Assembly (NCBI GenBank): GCA_039621445.1
Contig: CP154956.1
Location: 80,534,474-80,598,473 of the forward strand
Direction: 5' to 3'
DNA: 64,000 nt
DNA from: Euglena gracilis
Taxonomy: Eukaryota; Euglenida; Euglenophyceae; Euglenales
Below are positions 11,344 through 20,070 of this stretch, one piece after another (within the stretch, counting starts at the first letter, position 1; each line of letters starts with the position of its first letter). Made by a program: the position numbers and the translations under genes. Below the pieces are notes generated by a model. That model saw only the letters and a list, made by a program, of their open reading frames with translations. It had not been told where the DNA came from and did no database searches.

Positions 11344-12215
11344 AAGCCTCCACCCCCCTCCATTGACCAATTTCACAAACTTCTTGGGCAGAAAGGCCCA
11401 ATTTTTTGAGTAAACCAACTCCTGCCCCTCTGGTGGAGTGGGCCCCCCACACCGGGGGGGTACCCCATGCTTGGCCAAAAAGTCTTTTGTGATGGAAGCA
11501 ATGGTGTCTGCACTTATGGCCCTGAAGGGGGGTTTTAAGGAAATTAGGAGGGGACCCCCAGGTCTGACGAATAAGCGTGTAGCAGCCACATGACACATCA
11601 TTAAATGAAAGGGGCTGATTTGGGGACATTGGGGAATGGACACAACCCTTTCCCACTTATGGAATTTCTGTCCTTTACGCTTAATCTTGATGTAGGGTGC
11701 CCTACCCAACACACTGGTGGTTCGCTTGACTTGCGATAAGTCGGAGGATCGGTATAAACAGAGGATTCGTGAGCAAAAAATAAGTTGTGTACGCAATGTA
11801 CAAATATCAGTGGGCATAGGCGCCTTTGCCAGCCCCAGGAGGATTGGGAGGGGATCCCAAAAAGCCCCATACTTCTCAAGATTTTGGTTCCAAAGCCTCT
11901 TGCAGGGGGTCAGTAGGGTGTGGAATCTCAGCCCACCAAACCCAGGAATCAAAAGCATAGCACTGTAGGCATTACGGGCTTGGGCCTTGGAAAACTGGAA
12001 TAATTGAATTAAAGCGTCAGCCACTTGGTCTGTGGTGGCTTCAGGGGGGGGCACCCCCATGTGTTCCAAAATGACCCACAGAAGTGCAAAAGCACTCTGA
12101 TAACGCTTTAAACTGGGGTTTCTCCCCAGGAAATCGTTAATGGTCTCAACCTGAATTTGTTTCCCCTCCAAAATTTGCCTGAGCAAATCATGCAAACCAG
12201 GGGCCACCTGGGGGG
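11284..12215 (-). pseudogene. Tyrosine recombinase of DIRS element A (frameshifted)
   Basis: From about 12215 the frame encodes the recombinase core-binding region and the start of its catalytic domain. An Arg in LYRSSDLS is in the position of the first catalytic Arg, and a PPFRAISADTIA stretch is typical of DIRS recombinases. The HSTR box (H-x-x-R), followed by a GQW block, lies in a different frame (about 11340-11452), after a shift at a run of seven G at 11454-11460. The stretch then runs into the internal complementary region before a clear catalytic Tyr can be placed. Its neighbour upstream is the methyltransferase-like domain, reached through another shift at 12210-12215. A functional enzyme would need both shifts bridged. 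Confidence 0.8.
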
Positions 12216-12942
12216 TGGCATTTGTTCTCCCCTGCAGTTGGTGAAAATGCCCTTGTAGGGGGTGATTTTCAGGCAGGGGGTCCCTGGAACTTTCATTTTT
12301 ATTAATTGGGGCCACCAGGTGGCTGAATCCCAGTAGGGGGTGACCATCAAAACTTTGGTCTGGGGAAACATTTTCAACCTGGGTAGAAATTGGTGAATTA
12401 CTGACCAGGGGGGGTTTGCATAAAGATCCCCCATGTTGTCCAGTGGACATTGCAATGCATTTACTGCTGTGGCATCCCAGTGGGGCCACCTGGCCACAAA
12501 ATTGGGCAGTTTTTTGTTGCCTGGGGAGGCAAAAAAATATGTTTCCAGATTTATGAATTTTTTGAACTGCTGTCTGAGCCATTGAAAAAGTTGGGGGTCT
12601 AAAGAATAATCCCCCCTGTCCATTTCCCATCTGCTGATGGGGTCTGCCAGGCATTCTTTTGAAGGTACCCAGTTGACTTGGAGGTTTACTTGGTGCTCCA
12701 TGCACCACTTGAAAAATGGTCTCAGCATTTTGTTGAAGGGGTCCTTTCTGCCCCCACCTTTTGTCAGGTAATAGTAAATTACCTGGTTGTCCACTGATAA
12801 GGAAACGGTTTCCCCAGGTTTGCTCAAACTTTTCACAGTGCTGATTGCTGCACTGAGCTCCTTTAAATTTATGTGCAAAATGGAGTCTTTTCTCCAGATT
12901 TCCTGCACAATTTCTCCTGTGTGGATGTCCAGCCCCCCCCCC
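12200..12942 (-). pseudogene. RNase H C-terminal part and methyltransferase-like domain of element A
   Basis: Downstream of a run of ten C (12933-12942) the reading frame changes, and the rest of RNase H follows, with the conserved phrases LSVDNQVIYYYL and WVPSKECLADPISR. A Dam-like methyltransferase-type domain comes next, with a PGNKKLPNF block, an ANPPW motif near 12405-12416 and a TPYW..ATWWPQL end. This domain order (RT, RNase H, MT) is standard for DIRS elements. The domain's enzymatic activity in DIRS elements is not established. The frame ends soon after the six-base run at 12210-12215. Confidence 0.8.
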
Positions 12943-14335
12943 AAGCATGGGTGTTGCTGTCTGAGTGCAACACTCTGGTTGCATTTTGTGGGAAGGGTCT
13001 GCCCCCCCAGGTGTCCAGCAGAATTTTTATTTCCCTTAATTGGGCTTTGATTTCCTGGGAGATGGGGTGTTTTGAGTCCCAGGGGGCTGTGGACTTTGCC
13101 ACCAAAAAATTTGCCAGGGTGTCTGTAAAAGCCCTTAAAAAGGGCAGGGCCATTAGTTTGCATCTTGTTTGGCCCAAAATGGCAGCCAATTGCCTTTTTG
13201 ACATGTAATCTTTTTTCACAATTTTTCCCAGCTCCTTTTTTATGGTTTTGACTTTCTGGGGGGGCACCTGTAGTTTTCCTTCCTGGAAGTTCAGTTGAAA
13301 CCCCAGATGGGTTACCACTTGTGTGGGCTGCAGGGTGGACTTTTTTACATCGATTTTGAATCCAGAATCCAGCAAATCTTTGACAACTGTGTTCAGGTGA
13401 TTTTGTAAATTGTTTTGGGTGGGGGCCACCAGCAAAATGTCGTCCAGGTAAATGAACGCCTGGATGCCCCTTTTTCTCCACAGTTTTTCGAATGTTTTCA
13501 TGACTGACATGAAAATTTGGGGCATTACATTTAGCCCAAAGCAGCCTGTTTGAAATTCCCAGGTCTGCCCCCCCACCTGATGCCTTAAAAATGGCCTGAG
13601 GCCTGGACTTACTGGAATATGAAAATAGGCATCTTTTAGGTCTATTTTTGCTGCCCAGTGGCCTTTTTCCAAAACTGGAAAAATGTGTTGGTTATGATCC
13701 AACTTGAAGGATTTTACTTGAAACTGCTGATTTATTTCTCTGCAGTCGCTGATCATTCTCCATTTGGTTGTTCCCCCTTCTGTTTTTGAAATTAAAAACC
13801 ATGGGATCAAATGCTGGGTGTCTGAAGCCCAAACTCGTTTCACTGACCCAGATTTTTCGTAATCCAGCAGAATTTTTTCTGCCTGGTTCAGGTCCAGGTT
13901 GGCCCTGGGCTTTGGGTGGGTGGACAATTTTGGGGGATTTACCCAGGGGGGCTGAATTCCATTCTTGATCAGTTGACATGTTGCTGGGGGGGCATTTTTT
14001 GTCCACCATTTTAGACTTTTCTGAAGTCTCTGGTACAGGGGGGTGTCTCCCCATTTTTCCTCAATGGAATTTATTTTCCCAACCAGATGATTTTCTGGGG
14101 GCTGGGTGAGGGGTGTTGGACATTGCACCTCTGAAGTGAATTGAGCATTTTGCAAAGGTGGCTGGGGGGGTGTGCATGCTCTGCTCACAGTCTCTCTGAT
14201 CCTCCACTTTGTCATTGTTGTTGTCGATTGACATACCATAGGGGCCCCTTTTTGGGTCTCCCCCTTGTTGTGATTTGCCCCTTCCATGGGCACTGAAGAA
14301 TAAACTTGAGGGGGGGCTGCCCCCTTGTCCTCCAT
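12869..14335 (-). CDS. Reverse transcriptase-RNase H of DIRS element A (5' part)
   Basis: A frame of 488 codons encodes a full reverse transcriptase palm: KIDLKDAYFHIPV, then a Q-x-x-CFGLN-type block, then FIYLDDILLVAP with the catalytic LDD (about 13440). Connection and thumb regions follow, with PFLRAFTDTLANF, and RNase H begins with LHSDSNTHAWGGGW. The frame then closes within 15 codons because of a shift at the C10 run, where the homologous element B continues. It overlaps the end of the gag-like ORF by about 275 bases. The DIRS assignment rests on the RT type, the MT domain, the recombinase and the inverted repeats together. Confidence 0.9.
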   Translation of the reverse strand: MEDKGAAPPQVYSSVPMEGANHNKGETQKGAPMVCQSTTTMTKWRIRETVSRACTPPQPPLQNAQFTSEVQCPTPLTQPPENHLVGKINSIEEKWGDTPLYQRLQKSLKWWTKNAPPATCQLIKNGIQPPWVNPPKLSTHPKPRANLDLNQAEKILLDYEKSGSVKRVWASDTQHLIPWFLISKTEGGTTKWRMISDCREINQQFQVKSFKLDHNQHIFPVLEKGHWAAKIDLKDAYFHIPVSPGLRPFLRHQVGGQTWEFQTGCFGLNVMPQIFMSVMKTFEKLWRKRGIQAFIYLDDILLVAPTQNNLQNHLNTVVKDLLDSGFKIDVKKSTLQPTQVVTHLGFQLNFQEGKLQVPPQKVKTIKKELGKIVKKDYMSKRQLAAILGQTRCKLMALPFLRAFTDTLANFLVAKSTAPWDSKHPISQEIKAQLREIKILLDTWGGRPFPQNATRVLHSDSNTHAWGGGWTSTQEKLCRKSGEKTPFCT

Positions 14336-15113
14336 AGCCCCTTCTGGGGCATCCTCCTGAGGCTGCCACTGGAATAAAATATTGGAATCCCCTGCTGGGG
14401 GACAGCCCTTTAGCTTCTGTGGGTTCTCCCCTTCTGATATTCGATGGCCCCAGTGGCCTTGATAATAATTCTGGCCCCACTGGCCCTTTTGAAGTTGGCC
14501 CCACTGGCCTTCTTGAGGTTTTGAAAGTCCCCATTGATTTCTCTTTGATCTTGTGCGCCATGCCCATTGATAATCTTAGGGGGCCTCTGGGGGCCAATCC
14601 TTTTCTCCTGATGGGGTTTGTGATGAAGAAATGGCTGGGGGGGTGTTGTGGACCTGTCCTGCCCCTGCCATTGGGCATTTGTTTGTAGAATTGGCCACCC
14701 TGGCCTTGGTATTGTTGGCCACCCTGGCCTTTGTTCCATCGGCCGCCATGGCCATTGCTGTTGTGGCCGCCCTGGCCCAGCTTGCTGTTGTGGCCGCCCT
14801 GGCCCAGCTTGAACAAGGTATTGGTGTAAGTGGCATAACGTTGGCCCCAGTGGCCCTGGCTCCAATGGCCGTAGTGGCCTGCTGGTTGTTGCTTCTGCCC
14901 CTTTCGGGGTCTTCTGACCACTGTCTGCCAGGGTCCGTGGCCATCCCTTTGGGGGGTTTGGGTTCTGGAAATTTCTGTGGGGGAAATTTGTTTTGGGGAA
15001 GGGGCAGCCACGGCTCGCCACAGTTGACCTGCGCCGTCAGGTCGTCCAGCTTCTGCTGCTGCTGCCTCTTGAAGTTCTCCAGCGCTGTGCTGCTTTGAAG
15101 TTGCAGCTTTCAT
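14061..15113 (-). CDS. gag: Gag-like ORF1 of DIRS element A
   Basis: 350 codons rich in Gly, Gln, Arg and Pro, with no known fold. The start is supported because element B has the same context (GAATTCAATGAAAG) and a matching N-terminal region: PDGAG, then a DGHxPWxxVVR block, then glycine-rich repeats. In A the repeats read GQGGHNSK and GQGGxxxx, and the DNA is built from GGCCNNNNTGGCC phrases. An RNA-binding or particle protein role is inferred from position only. A second open frame of about 200 codons covers the same stretch and is probably a by-product of the repeats. Confidence 0.75.
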   Translation of the reverse strand: MKAATSKQHSAGELQEAAAAEAGRPDGAGQLWRAVAAPSPKQISPTEISRTQTPQRDGHGPWQTVVRRPRKGQKQQPAGHYGHWSQGHWGQRYATYTNTLFKLGQGGHNSKLGQGGHNSNGHGGRWNKGQGGQQYQGQGGQFYKQMPNGRGRTGPQHPPSHFFITNPIRRKGLAPRGPLRLSMGMAHKIKEKSMGTFKTSRRPVGPTSKGPVGPELLSRPLGPSNIRRGEPTEAKGLSPSRGFQYFIPVAASGGCPRRGYGGQGGSPPSSLFFSAHGRGKSQQGGDPKRGPYGMSIDNNNDKVEDQRDCEQSMHTPPATFAKCSIHFRGAMSNTPHPAPRKSSGWENKFH

Positions 15114-15276
15114 TGAATTCTTTCGAAAAATTCAACAAGTTTTGATTTGAGTTTCTGCACGAGCGTGAAATTTTGGATAGTTTGTATTGATTGATTGTCT
15201 TCTTCTTCTCTCAATTGGTGAGGTACTTGAGGTTCCTTTCTTCTGGGTGTCGAAGGGCAATTTAGAAATCAGCCAG

Positions 15277-15392
15277 CTCCGGCGAAAAAAGGCACTAAGC
15301 AGGGACTCCTAACCCAGCGAACAAGAACAATCCAGACAACACCGCCGGCGAGCAAGGCATGGCCTCACAAGGGCAAAGTGCGGAGCCCGAGG
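15277..15392. repeat. Element A right inverted terminal repeat (5' end)
   Basis: Partner of the left repeat in inverted orientation. It contains GGCACTAAGCAGGGACTCC and CCGCCGGCGAGCAAGGCATG, and ends at about GTGCGGAGCCCG, a terminus shared with element B and with the fragment at 57485-57640. Confidence 0.85.
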
Positions 15393-15429
15393 TGTCCACA
15401 GCCCACAGTCTTATGTGAAGAAGTCGGTC

Positions 15430-16285
15430 TGTTTTTCAAAGCTCGGATGTTTCAACGTTGGGACACTCATTTTGAGGCAGCTCTCTCTCTCTCATTGTGG
15501 CAATTGAACAAAACGAATGGGTCAACGACGAGCAGCCATATTTCCTGTGTTTTGGGAGATTGATGGGGAATAGCAATATGGGAGGAATCCCCTGGCAGGG
15601 GCTGCACGGGGCTGGCAGTGGTCTCTTGTCCGAGGCACACTGTGTCGCTGACACACACCCCGTGCCAACCCCACTTTCCAGGCGCATTGGTGGACCTTAG
15701 AAGGGGGGGCGCAGTTAGCTGGCGAAAGGCACATGTGAGAGAGAGCTTGCAGCGATGGGAATGGGAGGGACAATCGTCAACTCATTCCGTCGTCGAATCA
15801 GGCACACAATGTGAGGAATGGATAGGGGGCAACGCCGCCAGGGGGAGGGACAAGGTGCGGCCCTGTCCGGGAATGTCCAGGAGCGGCGCAGTGCCTCGTT
15901 GAGGGAACCCGGAAAGCGAGATCATATTTTCTTGCCTTGTAGCATGTTTAAAACATCCTCCAACCCACAATTTTCCGCCCCCAAAAGTGTTCGAGGACCA
16001 TCAACAGGTTGAGATATTTCAAGAAGATTCAGTGGACCCAAGGGATTCAAAAAAATGTAAAAAAATATTGAAATTAGGTGTTTTTCGATTGGCAGAAATC
16101 AGTCAAAAATTATTGTGTTTTGTTTCGCGGTTCCCCTGCACTTTGGTAATGCAAACGTGCCTGATTCCCAACAACACAGGCCATTGAGCAGAGGGAAATT
16201 TGGCAATCCAAGTCCTTTCTGCACAATGTCCTCTTGTTCTTTTGATGGTTGACATGTGTGGTCTCAGGGCTTGAAGCAAGCCTGT
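15430..16285 (+). repeat. Dispersed repeat, copy 2 (interrupted by element B)
   Basis: Homologous to 7080-8185 through shared ordered phrases. It ends abruptly at about 16285, where the left end of element B begins; copy 1 continues past that point. This supports B having inserted into the repeat. The short stretch 15401-15429 links it to element A. Confidence 0.75.
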
Positions 16286-16331
16286 TTTTCAGACCATTCG
16301 GGCTCCGCACTGCGAGATGGTGAGGTCCTGC
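16286..16331. repeat. Element B left terminus
   Basis: Contains CGGGCTCCGCACTGCGAGAT followed by GGTGAGGT. Its reverse complement is at 20449-20490. The inner part (to about 16435) keeps the GCCGGAGTTGGCTGATTCC and CTGCCCTTCGAC phrases of element A's 5' end. Confidence 0.85.
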
Positions 16332-16526
16332 TTTCCTTACCGGCTGTTTTGTTCTGGTCTGTTTGTGCGTGCGCGGGGGGTGCTTCTTACTGCTTTTTGT
16401 TGCCGGAGTTGGCTGATTCCTATTTCTGCCCTTCGACCTCAAGGAGAAAGAATTTCAACTCTACGAGTGCGGTCAATACGGAAGGCAAAGACATTCAAAA
16501 ATCAAACACGTGTTCAACGGAATTCA

Positions 16527-17543
16527 ATGAAAGATGTGTTGGAAAAAAATTCAAGCTGTCAAGAGGAAGTGGGAGCACAAGGACGTTCAAGACAGAGAGC
16601 CGAAGCTGGAAAACACCGAAGAACTGCAGGCGCTGGAGTACCTGATGGAGCAGGGCCAAAACGTCCGTCCGTGGCCGTCGCAACCCTTCCGCCCCCCAGT
16701 TCGTCAGAAATTTCCTGTTTTCAACAAAGCTTTTGTGATGGCCATGCACCCTGGACACTTGTGGTCAGAGCAAAGCGACGGAGAAGCCATCCACGGCAAG
16801 GCCCATTGGGTCATGGGGACCCATCACAGTCATCAATCAAAAAAACATTGTCAGGAGCGGGAAAAACAGGTCTGGCAGACCACCCATCCCCCTTCTCATA
16901 CCCACCCCTATGGCAGGGGAAATATGACAAGTGCAAAGGGTTCAAGTCAGGAAGATGGAAACCCTCCTCAAAATGGCCATGGCGGCCATCTATCTACAGG
17001 GCCTGGGGCCCAAGGCTATGGCAGCCATCATTCAAAAGGGCATGGTGCCCATTTTCAAGGACACAGAACCCAGAATCCCAGCAGGGGACCCCAGTGGGGA
17101 GAGGTATGTCCAACTATCCCCCCAGAACCCTCAAAATCATTCCCCCCAGGGGAAGCAAGCCACAGCCAAGACAGGTGGCATCAAACCCCTCAGGGAAATT
17201 CAGCCATGGTGGCTTATCTGGGGAACCAAGAGGGAAAAAGAAGACACAAGAAAAGTGCTGGAGAGAAGGTCAATGGAGACCAAGAAGGCCAGATGGCCCT
17301 GAAGGCCAATGGAGGCCATTACAATCAAGATATCAAGGCCAATGGAGGCCAATTCAAGCAAATTCAGGTGGCCACTGGAGGCCAGTACATTCAAGATATC
17401 AGCCCTTGGGGGGGGGGGAGGCCCAAGGTTGGCTACACCAGGGCCCCCCAGAAGGTAATCAGCCCTCACCACCAGCATTATATGTACCTCCCACCGCAGA
17501 CCTTCCCCCATCTTTCAAAAACAGGGGGAAAGCCTGTCTTTGA
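16527..17543 (+). CDS. gag: Gag-like ORF1 of DIRS element B
   Basis: The start at 16527 is chosen because it shares the AATTCAATGAAAG context and downstream PDGAG and DGHAPWxxVVR blocks with the gag ORF of element A. The protein is about 338 residues and rich in Gly, Pro, Gln and Arg, with repeated GQWRP phrases encoded by DNA units of the type GGCCAATGGAGGCC (17290-17390). It ends at a TGA (17541-17543), directly next to the open RT frame. No known domain; a particle or RNA-binding role is inferred from its place in the element. Confidence 0.75.
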   Translation: MKDVLEKNSSCQEEVGAQGRSRQRAEAGKHRRTAGAGVPDGAGPKRPSVAVATLPPPSSSEISCFQQSFCDGHAPWTLVVRAKRRRSHPRQGPLGHGDPSQSSIKKTLSGAGKTGLADHPSPFSYPPLWQGKYDKCKGFKSGRWKPSSKWPWRPSIYRAWGPRLWQPSFKRAWCPFSRTQNPESQQGTPVGRGMSNYPPRTLKIIPPRGSKPQPRQVASNPSGKFSHGGLSGEPRGKKKTQEKCWREGQWRPRRPDGPEGQWRPLQSRYQGQWRPIQANSGGHWRPVHSRYQPLGGGEAQGWLHQGPPEGNQPSPPALYVPPTADLPPSFKNRGKACL

Positions 17544-20070
17544 GAAGCCCTATGGCAGGGCCAGAGGCAACCCCAGTGATGGGGCAGCCAGAGATGACCC
17601 CAGTGATGGGGAAGCCAGGGGAAAGGACCCCAGTGATGGGGCCTGTGGAATCCCCAAAGACATTATACCCAGGGGTGCCCCCATACAAAGCCCTGCAGGC
17701 CAGCATCCCCCATTGGGTCAAGGCAGGAGCCAGCACAGAGGTATTAAACTTAATAAGGGAAGGAGTCAGGGCAGATCTTCCCCTACCCCCTCAGATGTCC
17801 TTGAAAGTGCCCTTCAAAACTCCTCAAGAAATAATGACTGCCCAAAAAATTCTGAGGGAATACGAATGTGCAGGGGTAACCAGGCAAATCACCCCAGAGG
17901 ATGCAAAACATTTGGTCCCTTATTTTATCACTTCCAAAAAGGAAGGGGAGAAAACAAAGGAAAGACTAATTTCAGATTGTGGACAGTTAAATCACCATTT
18001 CACCCCCCAGAAGTTCAGATTGGAACATATGGGAAACATCTTCCCATATTTAAGAAAAGGTTGGTTCTGTGGAAAAATCGACCTGAAAGATGCATATTTC
18101 CATCTACAGCTGCACAGCAGCTTGGAAAAGTATGTTGGCATGCAGGTCGGGGGAAAAACCTGGCAGTTTCAAGCTGCTTGCTTCGGCATCAGCAGCCTGC
18201 CACAAAAATTTATGACTCTCATGAGAGTCTGGGTAAGAAAATGGAGAAAGGAGGGCAAGGTAGTTTTCATCTACCTGGACGACATTTTGCTGTTAGCCCC
18301 CAGCAAAAAGACAGCAGCCCAGCATTTGGCAGAGCTAAAAAGAGACCTTTTACTGGCAGGTTTCAGATTAAACCTCCCCAAATCCTGTCTGGAACCCACA
18401 CAGGAGATAAAGCATTTAGGTCAGTGGGTCAATTTGAAAAAAGGCCAGCTGGAAATTCCACAGGAAAAACTAAAATCCTTAAGAAAGGAACTAGGCAAGG
18501 TGCTCACAGCACAAAAAATGAGCTGCATAAAACTCAGTTCTATTGTGGGGCAAGTCAGAAGCTATTTAGTCTCAATGCCTTTTCTCAGAATTCTGACAGA
18601 TCAACTTTGCAAAATGGTGGATCTGCATACAAAGTGGGGCTGGGACAACACCATAACCATTCCCCAGGGGGTCAGGGATCAAAATGTGGATTTCAAAGCG
18701 TTTTTGCAACCAGGTGTGGGCAGAGCCTTTCAATCCCAGGCCTCTCAGGAACTGTTCTCAGACAGCAGCACCTGGCAGTGGGGGGGGCTGGACAAAAACT
18801 CTGGTCAAAAGGTCCAATATTTCTGGAGGGATCTGCATGTCCTTCACATCCATCAAAAAGAATTGCTGTCTGCAGTGGAAACTGTAAAGGCTTTAGCAAA
18901 ACCAAAACAAACCATTGTTCTTCATGTGGACAGCCAGGTGGCTGTATGTTACTTAACAAAATGGGGAGGCAAAAAGCCATACCTAAATTCTATCCTAAAA
19001 CCCCTTTTATACCATTGCCAAGAAAAGCAAATCAACTTGCAGGTGGTTTGGGTTCCCACAAAAGAACAATTGGCAGACTCCCTGACCAGGGAGCAAAAAG
19101 ATCCAGGGGTTTACACCCTGAACATCACCATTTTTCACCAGATTCTGAAGTTTTTCAAAAACCACATCACACCAGAGGTGGACATGTTTTGCAGACCCAG
19201 CAACAAAAAATTCCCCAAGTTCATTTGTCGATACCCCCACCAAGGGGCTTTGTTGGTGGATGCTCTGAAGGCAGATTTAAAGGGTCTCCCCCCAGTTTAT
19301 GGAGCTGGAGCATCATCCCCCAGTGGGTTCAGAGATTGATGCTAAACCCGGACCTGACTTGTCTGTTGATCGTACCCCACTGGGCTTCGACATCATGGTG
19401 GCGCCAATTAATGTCCATCAGGCAGCCAGGCAGCAAAGTTTTGTTGGTACCCCCCCAATGGGGACTGTTCACCAACTGCTGGGGGGAGGAGATGCCCCCC
19501 CCCAAGGTGGAATTTGGCCTGTTTGATTGTGTCAGGCAGATATTACAATCCCAGGAAGTTTCGATGTCCAGCATCGACACTTACATAAAAAATCTGGGAA
19601 ATGTCAGAAGATATGATTCAGCATTCAAGGCCTTGATGGGCCAATTGTCGCACAAAGGGGTGCCCCTGCAGGACTGCACAGTCCATAAGATGGCTGAAGC
19701 CATCCTGGATCTTGCCACCCACAGCCTCAACACTGCACGAAATGCATATGCAGCAGCCTTATTACTCCCAGGGTTTGGGTCATTGAGGTTTTCCCCTCTT
19801 TTGTCTCCACTGAAAAGGAAATGGGATGCCAATGTCTGCAAGTATGCCCATTTTTGGGACCCCACTGATTTCCTAGACAACATCATCAGGAAATCCAAAC
19901 CCCTCTCAGACCTATCTGTGAAAGAGCTCAGAAACAGGCTCATCATCTGTTGGAGGCCGTTGGCCCTCCACAGGGGGGTTGATTTAGCCAGGACACAGCG
20001 GAAAATCAGTTTCGTGGGAGAAAAAATTTTCATTTTATTGCAAAGGAAAGGGTGGCAATTCCCAAGATAG
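16534..20070 (+). CDS. Long overlapping frame ending in tyrosine recombinase of element B
   Basis: This frame stays open for 1,178 codons, overlapping both gag and the whole RT frame. Only its C-terminal part (from about 19300) has recognisable content: the second half of the methyltransferase-like domain (SIIPQWVQRL to STSWWRQLM), then the recombinase N-terminal and first catalytic region, with NLGNVRRYDSAFK and a LALHRGVDLA stretch carrying the first catalytic Arg. In DIRS-1 the recombinase ORF also overlaps the RT ORF, so the layout fits. The frame closes at 20070. The H-x-x-R box continues in another frame at about 20262-20400. Whether the upstream 900 codons are translated is unknown. 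Confidence 0.65.
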   Translation: MCWKKIQAVKRKWEHKDVQDREPKLENTEELQALEYLMEQGQNVRPWPSQPFRPPVRQKFPVFNKAFVMAMHPGHLWSEQSDGEAIHGKAHWVMGTHHSHQSKKHCQEREKQVWQTTHPPSHTHPYGRGNMTSAKGSSQEDGNPPQNGHGGHLSTGPGAQGYGSHHSKGHGAHFQGHRTQNPSRGPQWGEVCPTIPPEPSKSFPPGEASHSQDRWHQTPQGNSAMVAYLGNQEGKRRHKKSAGEKVNGDQEGQMALKANGGHYNQDIKANGGQFKQIQVATGGQYIQDISPWGGGRPKVGYTRAPQKVISPHHQHYMYLPPQTFPHLSKTGGKPVFEKPYGRARGNPSDGAARDDPSDGEARGKDPSDGACGIPKDIIPRGAPIQSPAGQHPPLGQGRSQHRGIKLNKGRSQGRSSPTPSDVLESALQNSSRNNDCPKNSEGIRMCRGNQANHPRGCKTFGPLFYHFQKGRGENKGKTNFRLWTVKSPFHPPEVQIGTYGKHLPIFKKRLVLWKNRPERCIFPSTAAQQLGKVCWHAGRGKNLAVSSCLLRHQQPATKIYDSHESLGKKMEKGGQGSFHLPGRHFAVSPQQKDSSPAFGRAKKRPFTGRFQIKPPQILSGTHTGDKAFRSVGQFEKRPAGNSTGKTKILKKGTRQGAHSTKNELHKTQFYCGASQKLFSLNAFSQNSDRSTLQNGGSAYKVGLGQHHNHSPGGQGSKCGFQSVFATRCGQSLSIPGLSGTVLRQQHLAVGGAGQKLWSKGPIFLEGSACPSHPSKRIAVCSGNCKGFSKTKTNHCSSCGQPGGCMLLNKMGRQKAIPKFYPKTPFIPLPRKANQLAGGLGSHKRTIGRLPDQGAKRSRGLHPEHHHFSPDSEVFQKPHHTRGGHVLQTQQQKIPQVHLSIPPPRGFVGGCSEGRFKGSPPSLWSWSIIPQWVQRLMLNPDLTCLLIVPHWASTSWWRQLMSIRQPGSKVLLVPPQWGLFTNCWGEEMPPPKVEFGLFDCVRQILQSQEVSMSSIDTYIKNLGNVRRYDSAFKALMGQLSHKGVPLQDCTVHKMAEAILDLATHSLNTARNAYAAALLLPGFGSLRFSPLLSPLKRKWDANVCKYAHFWDPTDFLDNIIRKSKPLSDLSVKELRNRLIICWRPLALHRGVDLARTQRKISFVGEKIFILLQRKGWQFPR
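17540..19339 (+). CDS. Reverse transcriptase-RNase H of DIRS element B
   Basis: About 600 codons; the first ATG is at 17552. After an N-terminal stretch with repeated TPVMG encoded by CCCCAGTGATGGGG units (about 17570-17645), the RT follows with GKIDLKDAYFHLQ, the catalytic FIYLDDILLLAP (LDD codons about 18275-18283) and the thumb. RNase H follows with LFSDSSTWQWGG, HVDSQVAVCYLTKWG and WVPTKEQLADSLTR. The methyltransferase-like domain begins, but its second half lies in the overlapping frame, so a shift at CTCCCCCCAG (near 19285) would be needed to join them. Element A has the same domain order. Confidence 0.9.
   Translation: MRSPMAGPEATPVMGQPEMTPVMGKPGERTPVMGPVESPKTLYPGVPPYKALQASIPHWVKAGASTEVLNLIREGVRADLPLPPQMSLKVPFKTPQEIMTAQKILREYECAGVTRQITPEDAKHLVPYFITSKKEGEKTKERLISDCGQLNHHFTPQKFRLEHMGNIFPYLRKGWFCGKIDLKDAYFHLQLHSSLEKYVGMQVGGKTWQFQAACFGISSLPQKFMTLMRVWVRKWRKEGKVVFIYLDDILLLAPSKKTAAQHLAELKRDLLLAGFRLNLPKSCLEPTQEIKHLGQWVNLKKGQLEIPQEKLKSLRKELGKVLTAQKMSCIKLSSIVGQVRSYLVSMPFLRILTDQLCKMVDLHTKWGWDNTITIPQGVRDQNVDFKAFLQPGVGRAFQSQASQELFSDSSTWQWGGLDKNSGQKVQYFWRDLHVLHIHQKELLSAVETVKALAKPKQTIVLHVDSQVAVCYLTKWGGKKPYLNSILKPLLYHCQEKQINLQVVWVPTKEQLADSLTREQKDPGVYTLNITIFHQILKFFKNHITPEVDMFCRPSNKKFPKFICRYPHQGALLVDALKADLKGLPPVYGAGASSPSGFRD

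Larger units (their letters stand above)
10985..15400 (-). mobile_element. DIRS-like tyrosine-recombinase retrotransposon A
   Basis: A minus-strand element with the DIRS plan: gag-like ORF, RT-RNase H-methyltransferase-like frame, then tyrosine recombinase, between inverted terminal repeats rather than LTRs. The repeats are about 11050-11153 and 15277-15370. Near the 3' end, 11279-11343 is an inverted copy of the extreme left end (about 10997-11055), as expected of the internal complementary region used in DIRS replication. The coding frames are broken at several C/G homopolymers, so this copy is probably dead unless those breaks are sequencing errors. Outer limits are inferred by comparison with element B and the fragments near 57.5-58.1 kb. 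Confidence 0.85.
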
